From Branchiibius cervicis (GTDB taxonomy: Bacteria; Actinomycetota; Actinomycetes; Actinomycetales; Dermatophilaceae), in assembly GCF_042661605.1 (NCBI RefSeq), contig NZ_JBHSWJ010000002.1:1736001-1800000 (forward strand): a DNA stretch of 64,000 bases, given 5' to 3'. This document shows, in pieces, positions 43,168 through 51,956 of the stretch (within the stretch, counting starts at the first letter, position 1; every line of letters begins with the position of its first letter). Position numbers and translations under genes: made by a program. The notes under the pieces are model-generated. The model saw only the letters and a program-made list of their open reading frames with translations. It had not been told where the DNA came from and ran no database searches.

Positions 43168-43232
43168 CGAGGATTCTGGAGGTCGATTGGCGGCAAGGGA
43201 CCTGCATAACCTCGGTCGCTCCAGAATCCTCG
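43168..43232. repeat. 14-bp perfect inverted repeat in a convergent intergenic gap
   Basis: CGAGGATTCTGGAG (43168-43181) and its exact reverse complement CTCCAGAATCCTCG (43219-43232), 37 bases apart. Could form a long hairpin on either strand and serve as a bidirectional terminator, although there are no T-tracts, or mark a small intergenic mobile/repeat element. Confidence 0.85.
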
Positions 43233-43244
43233 CGGTCGGGCGGG

Positions 43245-43856
43245 TCAGTGCGGGACGGCGTATTCCGTCAGGATCCGCTCGAGGCCGGCGGCTCCGTCGT
43301 TCGGATCATGACGTACGGCGCGCAGCCCCACCTCGCGCGCAGCCTGGACGTTCATCTCCAGATCGTCGATGAACAGCAGGTCCTCGACAGGCAGCCCAAG
43401 GTCGGTACTGACGCGCGCAAAGAACTCCGGCTCGGGTTTGGCCACGCCCAGATCACTGGAGAAGTAGAGCCGGTCGAAGTGATCGGCGTACCCCATGGCC
43501 TCGACCATGTGCCGGCGGCGCTCGTCGTGCTGGTTGCTGGCCAATGCGCACATCGTGCCGGCAGCACGCACCCGGTCAACCAGGGCGAACGCCGCCGGGT
43601 CGACGTCTACGTGGGTCCACGAATCAACGATCGCGGTGAAGTGCTCGCTCAGCTGCAACTTCGCCAGCGCCCGCCGGATCCCGTCGGTGAACGGTTCGTC
43701 ACCGCGCAGTGCCGGCCCTTCGGCCTTCCACAGCGCTTCGGGCAGATGGTCGCCACCGATGGCGCGCATCGTGGCAACCCAGTCGCCGCGGTGGTGCTGC
43801 AGGACGCCGTCGGCATCCCACAGCACCGCCGCGATCGGGCCGGCGCCGTCGCTCAC
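43245..43856 (-). CDS. HAD-superfamily hydrolase
   Basis: 203-residue predicted phosphatase. Motif I AVLWDADGVLQHH, motif II LASNQHDER, motif III Lys in LGVAKPEPEF, motif IV FIDDLEMNV. GTG start overlaps the aspS stop by four bases (GTGA), so it is read with aspS. Substrate unknown. Confidence 0.88.
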   Translation of the reverse strand: MSDGAGPIAAVLWDADGVLQHHRGDWVATMRAIGGDHLPEALWKAEGPALRGDEPFTDGIRRALAKLQLSEHFTAIVDSWTHVDVDPAAFALVDRVRAAGTMCALASNQHDERRRHMVEAMGYADHFDRLYFSSDLGVAKPEPEFFARVSTDLGLPVEDLLFIDDLEMNVQAAREVGLRAVRHDPNDGAAGLERILTEYAVPH

Positions 43857-45645
43857 GCTTGCTTCGGCTCCGCCGGTGACACGACGGGCTTGGCGTCTAC
43901 GCCGGCTTCCTTGCGCTGCTGCGGCGTGATCGGCGCAGGCGCAGCGGTGAGCGGGTCGTAGCCACCGCCGGACTTCGGGAACGCGATGACCTCGCGGATC
44001 GAGTCGGAGCCGGCCAGCAGAGCGCAAATGCGGTCCCAGCCGAAGGCGATGCCGCCGTGCGGCGGCGCCCCGAACTGGAACGCCTCCAGCAGGAAGCCGA
44101 ACTTCTCGTTCGCCTCCTGCTCCGAAAGGCCCATCACCTTGAACACCCGCTCCTGGATGTCCTTGCGGTGGATACGGATCGAGCCGCCACCGATCTCGTT
44201 GCCGTTGCACACCATGTCGTAGGCGTACGCGAGCGCCGAGCCGGGGTCGGTGTCGAAGGTGTCGAGGTACTCCTTCTTCGGCATGGTGAAGGCGTGGTGC
44301 ACGGCCGTCCACGCACCGGCGCCGACCGCCACGTCGCCCGAGGCCACCGCGTCTGCGGCCGGCTCGAACAGCGGTGCGTCCAGCACCCACAGGAAGCTCC
44401 ACGCCGACTCGTCGATCAGTTCGCAGCGCTTGCCGATCTCCAGCCGCGCGGCGCCGAGCAGTGCCCGGGAGGACTTGACGTCACCGGCAGCGAAGAAGAT
44501 GCAGTCGCCCGGTTTCGCGCCGACATGCGGCAGCAGAGCGGACTTCTCGGCGTCCGAGAGGTTCTTGGCCACCGGACCGGTCAGCTCGCCGTCCTCCTGG
44601 ACCAGCACGTAGGCCAAACCCTTTGCGCCGCGCTGCTTGGCCCAGTCCTGCCAGCCGTCCAACGTGCGCCGCGGCTGACTCGCGCCACCGGGCATGACGA
44701 CCGCACCGACGTACGGCGCCTGGAAGACCCGGAAGGTGGTGTCCTTGAACAACGCGGTGCACTCGGTCAGTTCGTTGCCGAAGCGCAGGTCGGGCTTGTC
44801 CGAGCCGTAGCGGGCCATCGCCTCGGCGTACGTCATCTGCGGGAACGGCGTGGCGATGTCCACCCCGATCACCGCCCAGAGCGCCTTGGCGATGGCTTCA
44901 CCGAGTTCGATGATGTCGGACTGCTCGACGAAGCTCATCTCGATGTCGAGCTGGGTGAATTCCGGCTGCCGGTCGGCGCGGAAGTCCTCATCGCGGTAGC
45001 AGCGGGCGATCTGGTAGTAGCGCTCCATCCCGGCCACCATCAGCAACTGCTTGAACAACTGCGGGCTCTGCGGCAGGGCGTACCAACTGCCCGGCGCCAG
45101 CCGCGCGGGCACCAGGAAGTCGCGGGCGCCTTCGGGAGTCGAGCGGGTCAGGGTCGGAGTCTCGATCTCGACGAAGTCGCGCTCGGCCAACACCGAGCGT
45201 GCCGCAGCGTTCACCTTGGAGCGCAGGCGGATTGCCCCACCCTGGTCCGGTCGGCGCAAGTCGAGGTAGCGGTACTTCAGCCGCGCTTCCTCGCCGACCG
45301 TCACGCGCTCGTCGATCTGGAAGGGCAACGGTGCGGCGGCACTCAGCACCTCGATCTCGTCGGCGACGACGTCCACCTCACCGGTGGGCAGGTCGGGGTT
45401 GACGTCCTTCTCGTCGCGGGGGTCACGGTGCCGACGACCTTGATGCAGTACTCGTTGCGCAGACCGTGCGCGGCTCCGGTGAGCACCTCGTCGCGGGCGA
45501 CCACCTGCACGATGCCGCTGGCGTCGCGCAGGTCGAGGAAGGCCACACCACCGTGGTCTCGTCGTCGGGCCACCCAGCCGGTGAGCGTCACCGTGTTGCC
45601 CGCGTCAGCGGCGCGGAGCGTGCCGGCGTCATGGGTTCGAAGCAT
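43853..45645 (-). CDS. aspS: Aspartyl-tRNA synthetase, frame broken
   Basis: Charges tRNA-Asp; about 597 residues. N-terminal OB-fold anticodon domain (MLRTHDAGTLR, LTGWVARRRDHGGVAFLDLRD), class II core with RLKYRYLDLRR, QSPQLFKQLLMV, RCYRDEDFRADRQPEFTQLD, bacterial insertion domain, and motif 3 GGIAFGWDRICALL. The frame breaks at a run of five G spanning 45418-45422; one more base continues into RDEKDVNPDLPTGEVDV, a conserved AspRS sequence. Bacterial-type actinobacterial AspRS are often non-discriminating; I cannot decide that here. A T-box-like leader precedes it. Confidence 0.95.
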
Positions 45646-45709
45646 GATGTGCGTCCTTTCGGGTCAGTTCCCGGCAAGATCGCGATGAGCCGCCGCCTTG
45701 TCGGGAAGG

Positions 45710-45870
45710 CAGCCCAGGAGGTGTGGGCGGGGGCCAAGTCGCGGTGCCACCACACCTTCGCCGAGGAGACCCCGGCCTCTCGTCGGTCCGCCGCACGCGC
45801 GGTCCAGGGTCGGCGCGCTACGGCGCCTGATGGGTCGTCACGCCACCACCGAGGACGGGTCCATCGTACG
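45710..45870 (-). promoter_or_regulatory. T-box-like leader upstream of aspS
   Basis: On the minus strand, GGTGGCACCGCG (45751-45740) matches the T-box consensus AGGGUGGNACCGCG at 12 of 14 positions counting flanks. GGTGTGG (45756-45750) and CCACACC (45726-45720) pair around it, as in an antiterminator/antisequestrator. The variable N is C, which pairs with discriminator G73 of tRNA-Asp. Upstream, GATGG (45865-45861) and CCATC (45833-45829) can form the base of a short Stem I that encloses TGACGACC, containing GAC, an Asp codon. No U-tract is seen, so control of translation is more likely. The T-box core is seen directly; specifier and mechanism are inference. Confidence 0.7.
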
Positions 45871-45914
45871 ACGTCCGCGGGTTGACCCCGAAACGGATTT
45901 CACGCCGCAACCTC

Positions 45915-45920
45915 TAGGCT
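45915..45920 (+). promoter_or_regulatory. Possible -10 of a leaderless argG transcript
   Basis: TAGGCT ends eight bases before the argG GTG at 45929, with no Shine-Dalgarno between. This is the spacing expected of a leaderless transcript, common in actinobacteria. No convincing -35. Confidence 0.4.
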
Positions 45921-45928
45921 TGATCTTT

Positions 45929-47347
45929 GTGTCAAAGGTGTTGAACTCGATCCCCGTCGGCGAGCGCGTCGGCATTGCCTTCTCCGGTGGCCTGGACACT
46001 TCCGTGGCCGTGGCCTGGATGCGTGAGCACGGCGCCATTCCGTGCGCCTACACCGCCGACCTCGGCCAGTACGACGAGCCGGACATCGCCTCCATCCCCG
46101 GCCGGGCCGGGCAGTACGGCGCGGAGCTGGCCCGGTTGGTCGACTGCCGTCGGCAGCTGGTCGAGGAAGGTCTGGCCGCGATCGCCTGCGGCGCGTTCCA
46201 TATCCGCACCGGGGGACGTACCTACTTCAACACCACTCCCCTGGGCCGCGCGGTCACCGGCACGCTGCTGGTGCGGGCCATGCAGGACGACGGCGTGTCG
46301 ATCTGGGGTGACGGATCGACGTACAAGGGCAACGACATCGAACGGTTCTACCGTTACGGCCTGCTGGCCAACCCCGGCCTGCGCATCTACAAGCCGTGGC
46401 TGGACGCGGACTTCGTCGATGAACTCGGCGGCCGGCAGGAGATGTCAGAGTGGCTGACCGCGCGCGACTTGCCCTACCGGGCTTCTGCCGAAAAGGCCTA
46501 CTCGACCGACGCCAACATCCTGGGAGCGACCCACGAGGCGAAAACCCTTGAGCTGCTCGACTCTTCGCTGGAGATCGTCGAGCCGATCATGGGCGTGCCC
46601 TTCTGGGACGAGTCGGAGCACATCGCCGCCGAGGACGTGACGATCCGTTTCGAAGGCGGCCGCCCGGTGGCGATCAACGATGACACCTACGGCGGCGACA
46701 TCGTCGCCCTCTTCATGGCCGCGAACGAGATCGGCGGCCGGCACGGTCTGGGAATGTCCGACCAGATCGAGAACCGCATCATCGAGGCCAAGTCCCGCGG
46801 TATCTACGAAGCACCGGGGATGGCGCTGCTCTTCGCCGCCTACGAGCGCCTGCTCAACGCGATCCACAACGAGGACACCGTCGCTGGGTATCACACGGAC
46901 GGTCGGCGGCTGGGTCGCCTTCTGTACGAAGGGCGTTGGTTCGATCCGCAGTCGCTGATGATCCGTGAGGGCCTGTTGCGCTGGGTCGCGTCAGTGGTCA
47001 CCGGCGAGGTCACGCTGCGGCTGCGCCGGGGCGAGGACTACTCGATCATCGCCACGGCCGGGCCGGCGTTCAGCTACCACCCGGACAAGTTGTCGATGGA
47101 ACGCACCGAGGACGCCGCGTTCGGCCCGACCGACCGGATCGGGCAGCTGACGATGCGCAACCTGGACATCGCCGACACCCGCGCGAAGCTGGAGCAGTAC
47201 GCCGGCCAGGGCTCTCTACCAGCCCGCGAGCGTGACCTCGTGGGTGAGTTGGAAACCGGCGGTGCGTCCCAGATCGCCGAGAACGCCACCACGAAGCCGA
47301 ATGAGGAGTCGCTGGAGGCGGCATCGTTCGACTTCGGCGCCGACTGA
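45929..47347 (+). CDS. argG: Argininosuccinate synthase, long (E. coli-like) subfamily
   Basis: Joins citrulline and aspartate with ATP in arginine synthesis. The 472-residue protein follows the E. coli ArgG type closely: IPVGERVGIAFSGGLDTS (ATP pyrophosphatase P-loop), YFNTTPLGRAVTGTLL, WGDGSTYKGNDIERFYRYGLL, KAYSTDANILGATHEAK, GLGMSDQIENRIIEAKSRGIYE. Most actinobacteria carry a shorter (~400 residue) ArgG inside an arg operon; this one is alone. That suggests acquisition or retention of the other subfamily. The GTG at 45929 (VSKVLNSIPVGE) matches the family N-terminus; the longer upstream frame overlaps the aspS leader and is rejected. Confidence 0.95.
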   Translation: MSKVLNSIPVGERVGIAFSGGLDTSVAVAWMREHGAIPCAYTADLGQYDEPDIASIPGRAGQYGAELARLVDCRRQLVEEGLAAIACGAFHIRTGGRTYFNTTPLGRAVTGTLLVRAMQDDGVSIWGDGSTYKGNDIERFYRYGLLANPGLRIYKPWLDADFVDELGGRQEMSEWLTARDLPYRASAEKAYSTDANILGATHEAKTLELLDSSLEIVEPIMGVPFWDESEHIAAEDVTIRFEGGRPVAINDDTYGGDIVALFMAANEIGGRHGLGMSDQIENRIIEAKSRGIYEAPGMALLFAAYERLLNAIHNEDTVAGYHTDGRRLGRLLYEGRWFDPQSLMIREGLLRWVASVVTGEVTLRLRRGEDYSIIATAGPAFSYHPDKLSMERTEDAAFGPTDRIGQLTMRNLDIADTRAKLEQYAGQGSLPARERDLVGELETGGASQIAENATTKPNEESLEAASFDFGAD

Positions 47348-47454
47348 TCGCGCGTCGAACGGCGGACCGACGCCCACAAGGCCCGCGACGCGGCGATGTG
47401 TAGTGGTGCAGGCGCTGATGGCGACCGGGCCCGGAAGCGTGTCGCTGGTGTCAG

Positions 47455-48429
47455 TCAGTCCATGGTGACGACGAGTTTGCCGAACACATCCCCGTCGATC
47501 ATCTTGGCGAAGGCGTCCTTCGCCTCGGCCAGCGGGCGCACCGAGTCGATGACCGGCTCGACGTTGTGTTCGACCAAAAAGTCCAGCAGATCCTTCAGCT
47601 CGGCCCGGGTGCCCATCGTCGAACCCTGGATCCGCATCTGCAGGAAGAAGATTCTGGTCAGCTCGGCCTTGTCCGGCGCATCCCCGGAGGTGGCACCGGC
47701 GATGACGACCGTGCCGCCGGGGCGCAGCGATTTGATCGAGTGCGACCAGGTAGCGGCACCGACGGTCTCGATGACCGCGTCGACGCGTCCGGGCAAACGC
47801 TCACCGGACGCGAAAACCTGGTCCGCGCCCAGCTCCAGCGCCCGCTGTGCCTTGGCCTCGTCGCGGCTGGTGACCCACATCCGCAGCCCGGCTGCAGCGC
47901 CCAGTTGCACTGCCGCCGTAGCGACTCCGCCGCCGGCGCCCTGGACGAGGACGGTGTCCCCCTTGCTGACCCGGGCGTTGGTGAAAAGCATCCGGTACGC
48001 CGTGAGCCAGCTTGTGGACAACACCGCCGCGTGTGTGGTGTCCAGTGCCGCCGGTTTGGGGATGAGATTCTCCCGCGGCACGTGCACGACCTCGGCGAGC
48101 GTGCCCGGATACACCTCCGACAGCAGCGACCGCTTCGGGTCCAGCGTCTCGTCCTGCCCGGCGTAGCCGGGCGATGAGATCACCGTGTGCAGCACACACT
48201 CGGTGCCATCCGGAGCGATCCCGACACCGTCGCAACCCAGGATCATGGGCAGCCGGTCGGCCGGCAGACCGACACCCTTGAGCGAGAAGACATCGTGGTG
48301 GTTGATGCTTCCGGCCTTCATCTGCACCGGTACCCACCCCTCCGGTGTGCTGGGCGGGTCGATCTGCCCGACCTCCAGGGCGTTGATCGGGTTGTCGGCA
48401 TCGGCAGCGACGGCGAAGGCAGCAAGCAT
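47455..48429 (-). CDS. Zinc-type alcohol dehydrogenase-like / quinone oxidoreductase family protein (MDR)
   Basis: 324-residue medium-chain reductase. N-terminal GroES-like domain (MKAGSINHHDVFSLKG, ILGCDGVG) and Rossmann domain with LVQGAGGGVATAAVQLG and IETVGAATWSHSIKSLRPGG. No structural zinc cysteine cluster is visible, so it is probably zinc-independent, of the quinone oxidoreductase type, using NADPH. ATG 48429 used; GTG 48438 also possible. Substrate unknown. Confidence 0.87.
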   Translation of the reverse strand: MLAAFAVAADADNPINALEVGQIDPPSTPEGWVPVQMKAGSINHHDVFSLKGVGLPADRLPMILGCDGVGIAPDGTECVLHTVISSPGYAGQDETLDPKRSLLSEVYPGTLAEVVHVPRENLIPKPAALDTTHAAVLSTSWLTAYRMLFTNARVSKGDTVLVQGAGGGVATAAVQLGAAAGLRMWVTSRDEAKAQRALELGADQVFASGERLPGRVDAVIETVGAATWSHSIKSLRPGGTVVIAGATSGDAPDKAELTRIFFLQMRIQGSTMGTRAELKDLLDFLVEHNVEPVIDSVRPLAEAKDAFAKMIDGDVFGKLVVTMD

Positions 48430-48439
48430 GGAAGCCACG

Positions 48440-49589
48440 CTAACGCGTCACGGCTCGCAATCGATCGATGGCCTCGTCCAGATCCGACGTACTGCCGCAA
48501 AAGGACAGCCTGGCGAAGCGATGCCCCTCCACCAGGTCGAAGTCGATACCCGGCGCGATGGCCACACCGGTGCGATCGAGCACGTCGAAGCACCAGGTCC
48601 GCGAGTCGTCGGTCAGGTGGGACACGTCGACGTAGGCGTAGAACGCACCGTCCGGTGGCGCGAACCGGGTGATCCCGAGCTCCGGCAACCGGCGCAGCAG
48701 CAGGTCGCGGTTGCGGGCGTAGCGCGCGACGTGACGTTCCAACTCGCCGCGCGCCCTCACCCAGCGCGGCCAGCGCCGCGACCTGTGAGACCGAAGGTGC
48801 GCAGATCGACAGATTGGCTTGCAGCACTTCGGCTCTCGCCCGGACGTCCGCCGGCAGAACGGTCCAGCCGACCCGCCACCCGGTCATCGAGTGGTACTTG
48901 CTGAAGGAACCCAGCACGATCGCGTCCGCACTGAACTGCCGGGCCGTCACGCAGGGTGCGCCGAAACTGATGCCGTGGTAGATCTCGTCGGAGAGCAGCA
49001 CCACCTCGTTGGCTGCGCACCAGGCGGCCAGTTCGGCGAGGCGAGCAGGGTCGATGATGGTTCCTGTGGGGTTACCGGGACTGGCCACCACCAAGCCGCG
49101 CGGTCGCTCGGTCAGCGACTCCAGCGCTTCGACGGTGGGTTGGAACCTGGTGCTCGCATCCACCGGCACGTCCACCACGCGCAGCCCGAGAGCAAGCGCC
49201 GAGCTGCGATTGGCCGGATAGCCGGGCCGGGTCATGGCGATCAGGTCACCGGCTTCGAAGGCCGTGAGCAGCACCGTGCTGAATCCGCCCGACGACCCGT
49301 TGCTGATCAGGACCTCGTCCGGGTCAACCTCGACGTCGTAGGCCTCACGATAATGCGCTGCGACGGCGGCCAGGAGATCCGTGTTGCCACCGGGGTCGGT
49401 GTAGCCGAGGCCCTGTGTCTCCACGGCGGTCGCGACAGCGTCCCGCACCACGCGGGGCGCTGGCGTGGACGGCTGGCCGACGCACAACAACAGCAGGTCA
49501 CCGTGCGTGGCCTGTCGCTTCGTCGCCGCCTTGAAAATCTCCATGACTTGGAACGGCGGGACGTCGGAGCGGCCTGAGACGGGAATCAT
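48440..49589 (-). CDS. Pyridoxal phosphate-dependent aminotransferase (class I/II), frame broken
   Basis: Aspartate-aminotransferase-fold enzyme of about 382 residues. SFSKYHSMTGWRVGW contains the PLP-binding Lys; VASPGNPTGTII and LLSDEIYHGISFG carry the cofactor-contact Asn, Asp and Tyr. FARLSFCGS near the end has the substrate-carboxylate Arg. Unlike the other breaks here, this one looks like one base too many: removing one C from CCC (48754-48756) joins AALGE to ARGELERHVARYARN. ATG at 49589 overlaps the Nudix stop (ATGA). Amino donor/acceptor unknown. Confidence 0.88.
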
Positions 49590-50263
49590 CGGTGCGAGGG
49601 ATGCTCCGGCCAGCCCGCGTCCGCCGCCCTCAGCGTGGACCAGTCGCGGCTCCGTGCGGCAGCGGCGGCCAGGACGCCGGCGATGAGCAACGAATTGTGC
49701 AGTCGTCCTTCCAAAGCGGCCGTCACCGCGGCATCGAGACCCAGCCAGCCGCAGCTCATCCCCGCCTCTTCGCCCTGGCGCACGAAACCCTCTGCGACCG
49801 CGTCGAATACGTCCCGAGCCAGGAAAACCCGGATTGCTTCCGACGACCCTCCCGGTGTTGAGAACATGTCGACGAGGACGTGCCACTGCCTTGCTCCGAG
49901 GTGCGCCTCCTCGGCCAGTTCCCGGGACGCGGCCTCCTGCGGCGGCTCGCCCTCCACATCGAGCAGTCCGGCGGGAAGTTCCCATTCCAGTGCCCGCACC
50001 GGATGGCGGTACTGCCGGATCAGCAGCACCTGCTCGGATCCGGGCCCACCGCGCAACGCCACGATGCCTACGGCTCCGGGGTGGCGCACGTAGTCTCGGG
50101 TGACGGTGCCGCCGTCACCGCCGAGGTCCACGACGTCGGTGCGGACATCCCAGACGTGCCCGGCGAAGGACGTCTGTGATGACAGCAGCTTCGCCGGCTC
50201 GATCCGGTCGGCGAGGTCCGTCGGTAGGTCTGGGGCCGACGTACCCGAGGAGTTGGACGTCAC
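49586..50263 (-). CDS. Nudix hydrolase, ADP-ribose pyrophosphatase-like
   Basis: 225-residue protein with the Nudix box GLLDVEGEPPQEAASRELAEEAHLG (G, E, REL, EE positions kept) preceded by LLIRQYRHPVRALEWELPAG, the ADP-ribose pyrophosphatase signature. GTG start overlaps the pyrG stop by four bases. Its place after pyrG is conserved in actinobacteria. Confidence 0.92.
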   Translation of the reverse strand: MTSNSSGTSAPDLPTDLADRIEPAKLLSSQTSFAGHVWDVRTDVVDLGGDGGTVTRDYVRHPGAVGIVALRGGPGSEQVLLIRQYRHPVRALEWELPAGLLDVEGEPPQEAASRELAEEAHLGARQWHVLVDMFSTPGGSSEAIRVFLARDVFDAVAEGFVRQGEEAGMSCGWLGLDAAVTAALEGRLHNSLLIAGVLAAAAARSRDWSTLRAADAGWPEHPSHR

Positions 50264-51945
50264 TGCGCGGCAACGGTTTCGGCCGCGCGGGGCTTCTCGA
50301 CCTCCACCAACCGGCTTGCCTTCTGCGCATCGATGGCGGCGCCGACCAGCCCCGCAAACAGCGGGTGGGCGCGGTCCGGGCGGGACTTGAACTCCGGGTG
50401 CGCCTGGGTCGAGACGTAGTAGGGATGTACGTCGCGCGGCAACTCCACGAACTCCACCAGATTGCGATCCGGTGAGGTGCCGCTGATGACCAGCCCGGCC
50501 TCCGTCAGGCGGTCGCGGTAGGCGTTGTTGACCTCGTAACGGTGCCGATGCCGCTCGGTCACCTCGGTCGCCTCGTACACCGAGGCAGCAATCGAATCTT
50601 CCTGCAGCACAGCCGGATAAGACCCCAGGCGCATCGTGCCGCCCAGGTCACCGGCTCCTTCGACGAACGCCTTCTGCTCCTCCATCGTCGCGATCACCGG
50701 GTCGGCGGTCTGCGGATCGAACTCGCTGGAGCTGGCGTCCTCGATGCCCAGCACGTGCCGGGCGTACTCGATCACCATGCACTGCAGACCCAGGCAGATG
50801 CCCAGCGTCGGGATCTTGTTCTCGCGTGCCCAGCGCAGCGCACCGAGCTTGCCCTCGATGCCGCGCACCCCGAAGCCGCCGGGCACCAGGATCGCATCCA
50901 CACCACCCAACGCCTTCTGCGCACCGGCCGGGGACTGACATTCGTCCGAAGCGACCCATCGGATGGTGACCTTGGCGTCGTGGTGGAATCCGCCGGCCCG
51001 CATGGCCTCGGTCACCGACAGGTAGGCGTCGGGCAGATCGATGTACTTGCCCACCAGGGCGATCTCGACGTTATGCGCAGGGTCGTGCACGCGGCGCAGC
51101 AGCTCGTCCCAGTCGTCCCAGACCACGTCACGGAACGGCAACCCGAGCCGGCGTACGACATAAGCGTCCAGGCCTTCGCGGTGCAGCACCTTGGGAATGT
51201 CGTAGATTGACGGCGCATCAACGCACGCGGCGACCGCCTCGTTGTCGACATCGCACATGAGGGAGATCTTGCGCTTGATCGACTCCGGAAGGTCGCGGTC
51301 GGCGCGCAGGACCAACCCGTCGGGCTGAATACCCAACTGCCGCAACGCAGCCACCGAGTGCTGGGTCGGCTTGGTCTTCAGTTCGCCGCTGGGCGCAAGG
51401 TAGGGCACCAGCGAGACGTGCAGGAAGAAGACGTTGTCGCGGCCGAGGTCCTGACGCACCTGCCGGGCCGCCTCGAGGAAGGGCAGCGATTCGATGTCAC
51501 CGACGGTGCCGCCGATCTCGGTGATGATCAGGTCGACGTCGCTGGCCGCCTGAGCGCGCATCAGCCGCTTGATCTCGTTGGTGATGTGCGGGATCACCTG
51601 CACCGTGTCGCCCAGGTACTCCCCGCGGCGCTCCTTGGCGATCACCTGGCTGTAGACCTTGCCCGTGGTCGCGTTGGCGCTGCCCTCGAGGTTGGTGTCC
51701 AGGAAGCGCTCGTAGTGCCCGATGTCCAGGTCGGTCTCGGCACCGTCCTCGGTGACGAAGACCTCGCCGTGCTGGAACGGGTTCATCGTGCCGGGATCGA
51801 CATTGATGTAAGGGTCCAGCTTTTGCATCGTGACCCGTAGACCGCGGGCCCGGAGCAGATGCCCGAGGCTCGAGGCGGTCAGGCCCTTGCCGAGTGAGGA
51901 GGCGACGCCTCCGGTTACGAAGATCTGTTTCGTCACGTCCACCAC
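50260..51945 (-). CDS. pyrG: CTP synthase
   Basis: Aminates UTP to CTP with glutamine. The 561-residue protein has the N-terminal synthetase domain (KQIFVTGGVASSLGKGLTA, DPYINVDPGTMNPFQHGEVF, ITEIGGTVGDIES) and a glutamine amidotransferase domain with the nucleophile in GICLGLQCMVIEYAR and the His-Glu in QAHPEFKSRP. GTG start. Confidence 0.98.
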   Translation of the reverse strand: MVDVTKQIFVTGGVASSLGKGLTASSLGHLLRARGLRVTMQKLDPYINVDPGTMNPFQHGEVFVTEDGAETDLDIGHYERFLDTNLEGSANATTGKVYSQVIAKERRGEYLGDTVQVIPHITNEIKRLMRAQAASDVDLIITEIGGTVGDIESLPFLEAARQVRQDLGRDNVFFLHVSLVPYLAPSGELKTKPTQHSVAALRQLGIQPDGLVLRADRDLPESIKRKISLMCDVDNEAVAACVDAPSIYDIPKVLHREGLDAYVVRRLGLPFRDVVWDDWDELLRRVHDPAHNVEIALVGKYIDLPDAYLSVTEAMRAGGFHHDAKVTIRWVASDECQSPAGAQKALGGVDAILVPGGFGVRGIEGKLGALRWARENKIPTLGICLGLQCMVIEYARHVLGIEDASSSEFDPQTADPVIATMEEQKAFVEGAGDLGGTMRLGSYPAVLQEDSIAASVYEATEVTERHRHRYEVNNAYRDRLTEAGLVISGTSPDRNLVEFVELPRDVHPYYVSTQAHPEFKSRPDRAHPLFAGLVGAAIDAQKASRLVEVEKPRAAETVAAQ

Positions 51946-51956
51946 GGGTTACCAGT

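Noticed and set aside
43245..43856. aspS-HAD fusion suggested by a continuous 385-codon frame
   Set aside because: The upstream part of that frame is the aspS gene read in the wrong frame; the HAD gene begins at its own GTG on the GTGA overlap.
45698..45928. N-terminal extension of ArgG from the longer plus-strand frame
   Set aside because: ArgG homology begins at 45929; the upstream frame overlaps the antisense aspS leader and has no conserved sequence.
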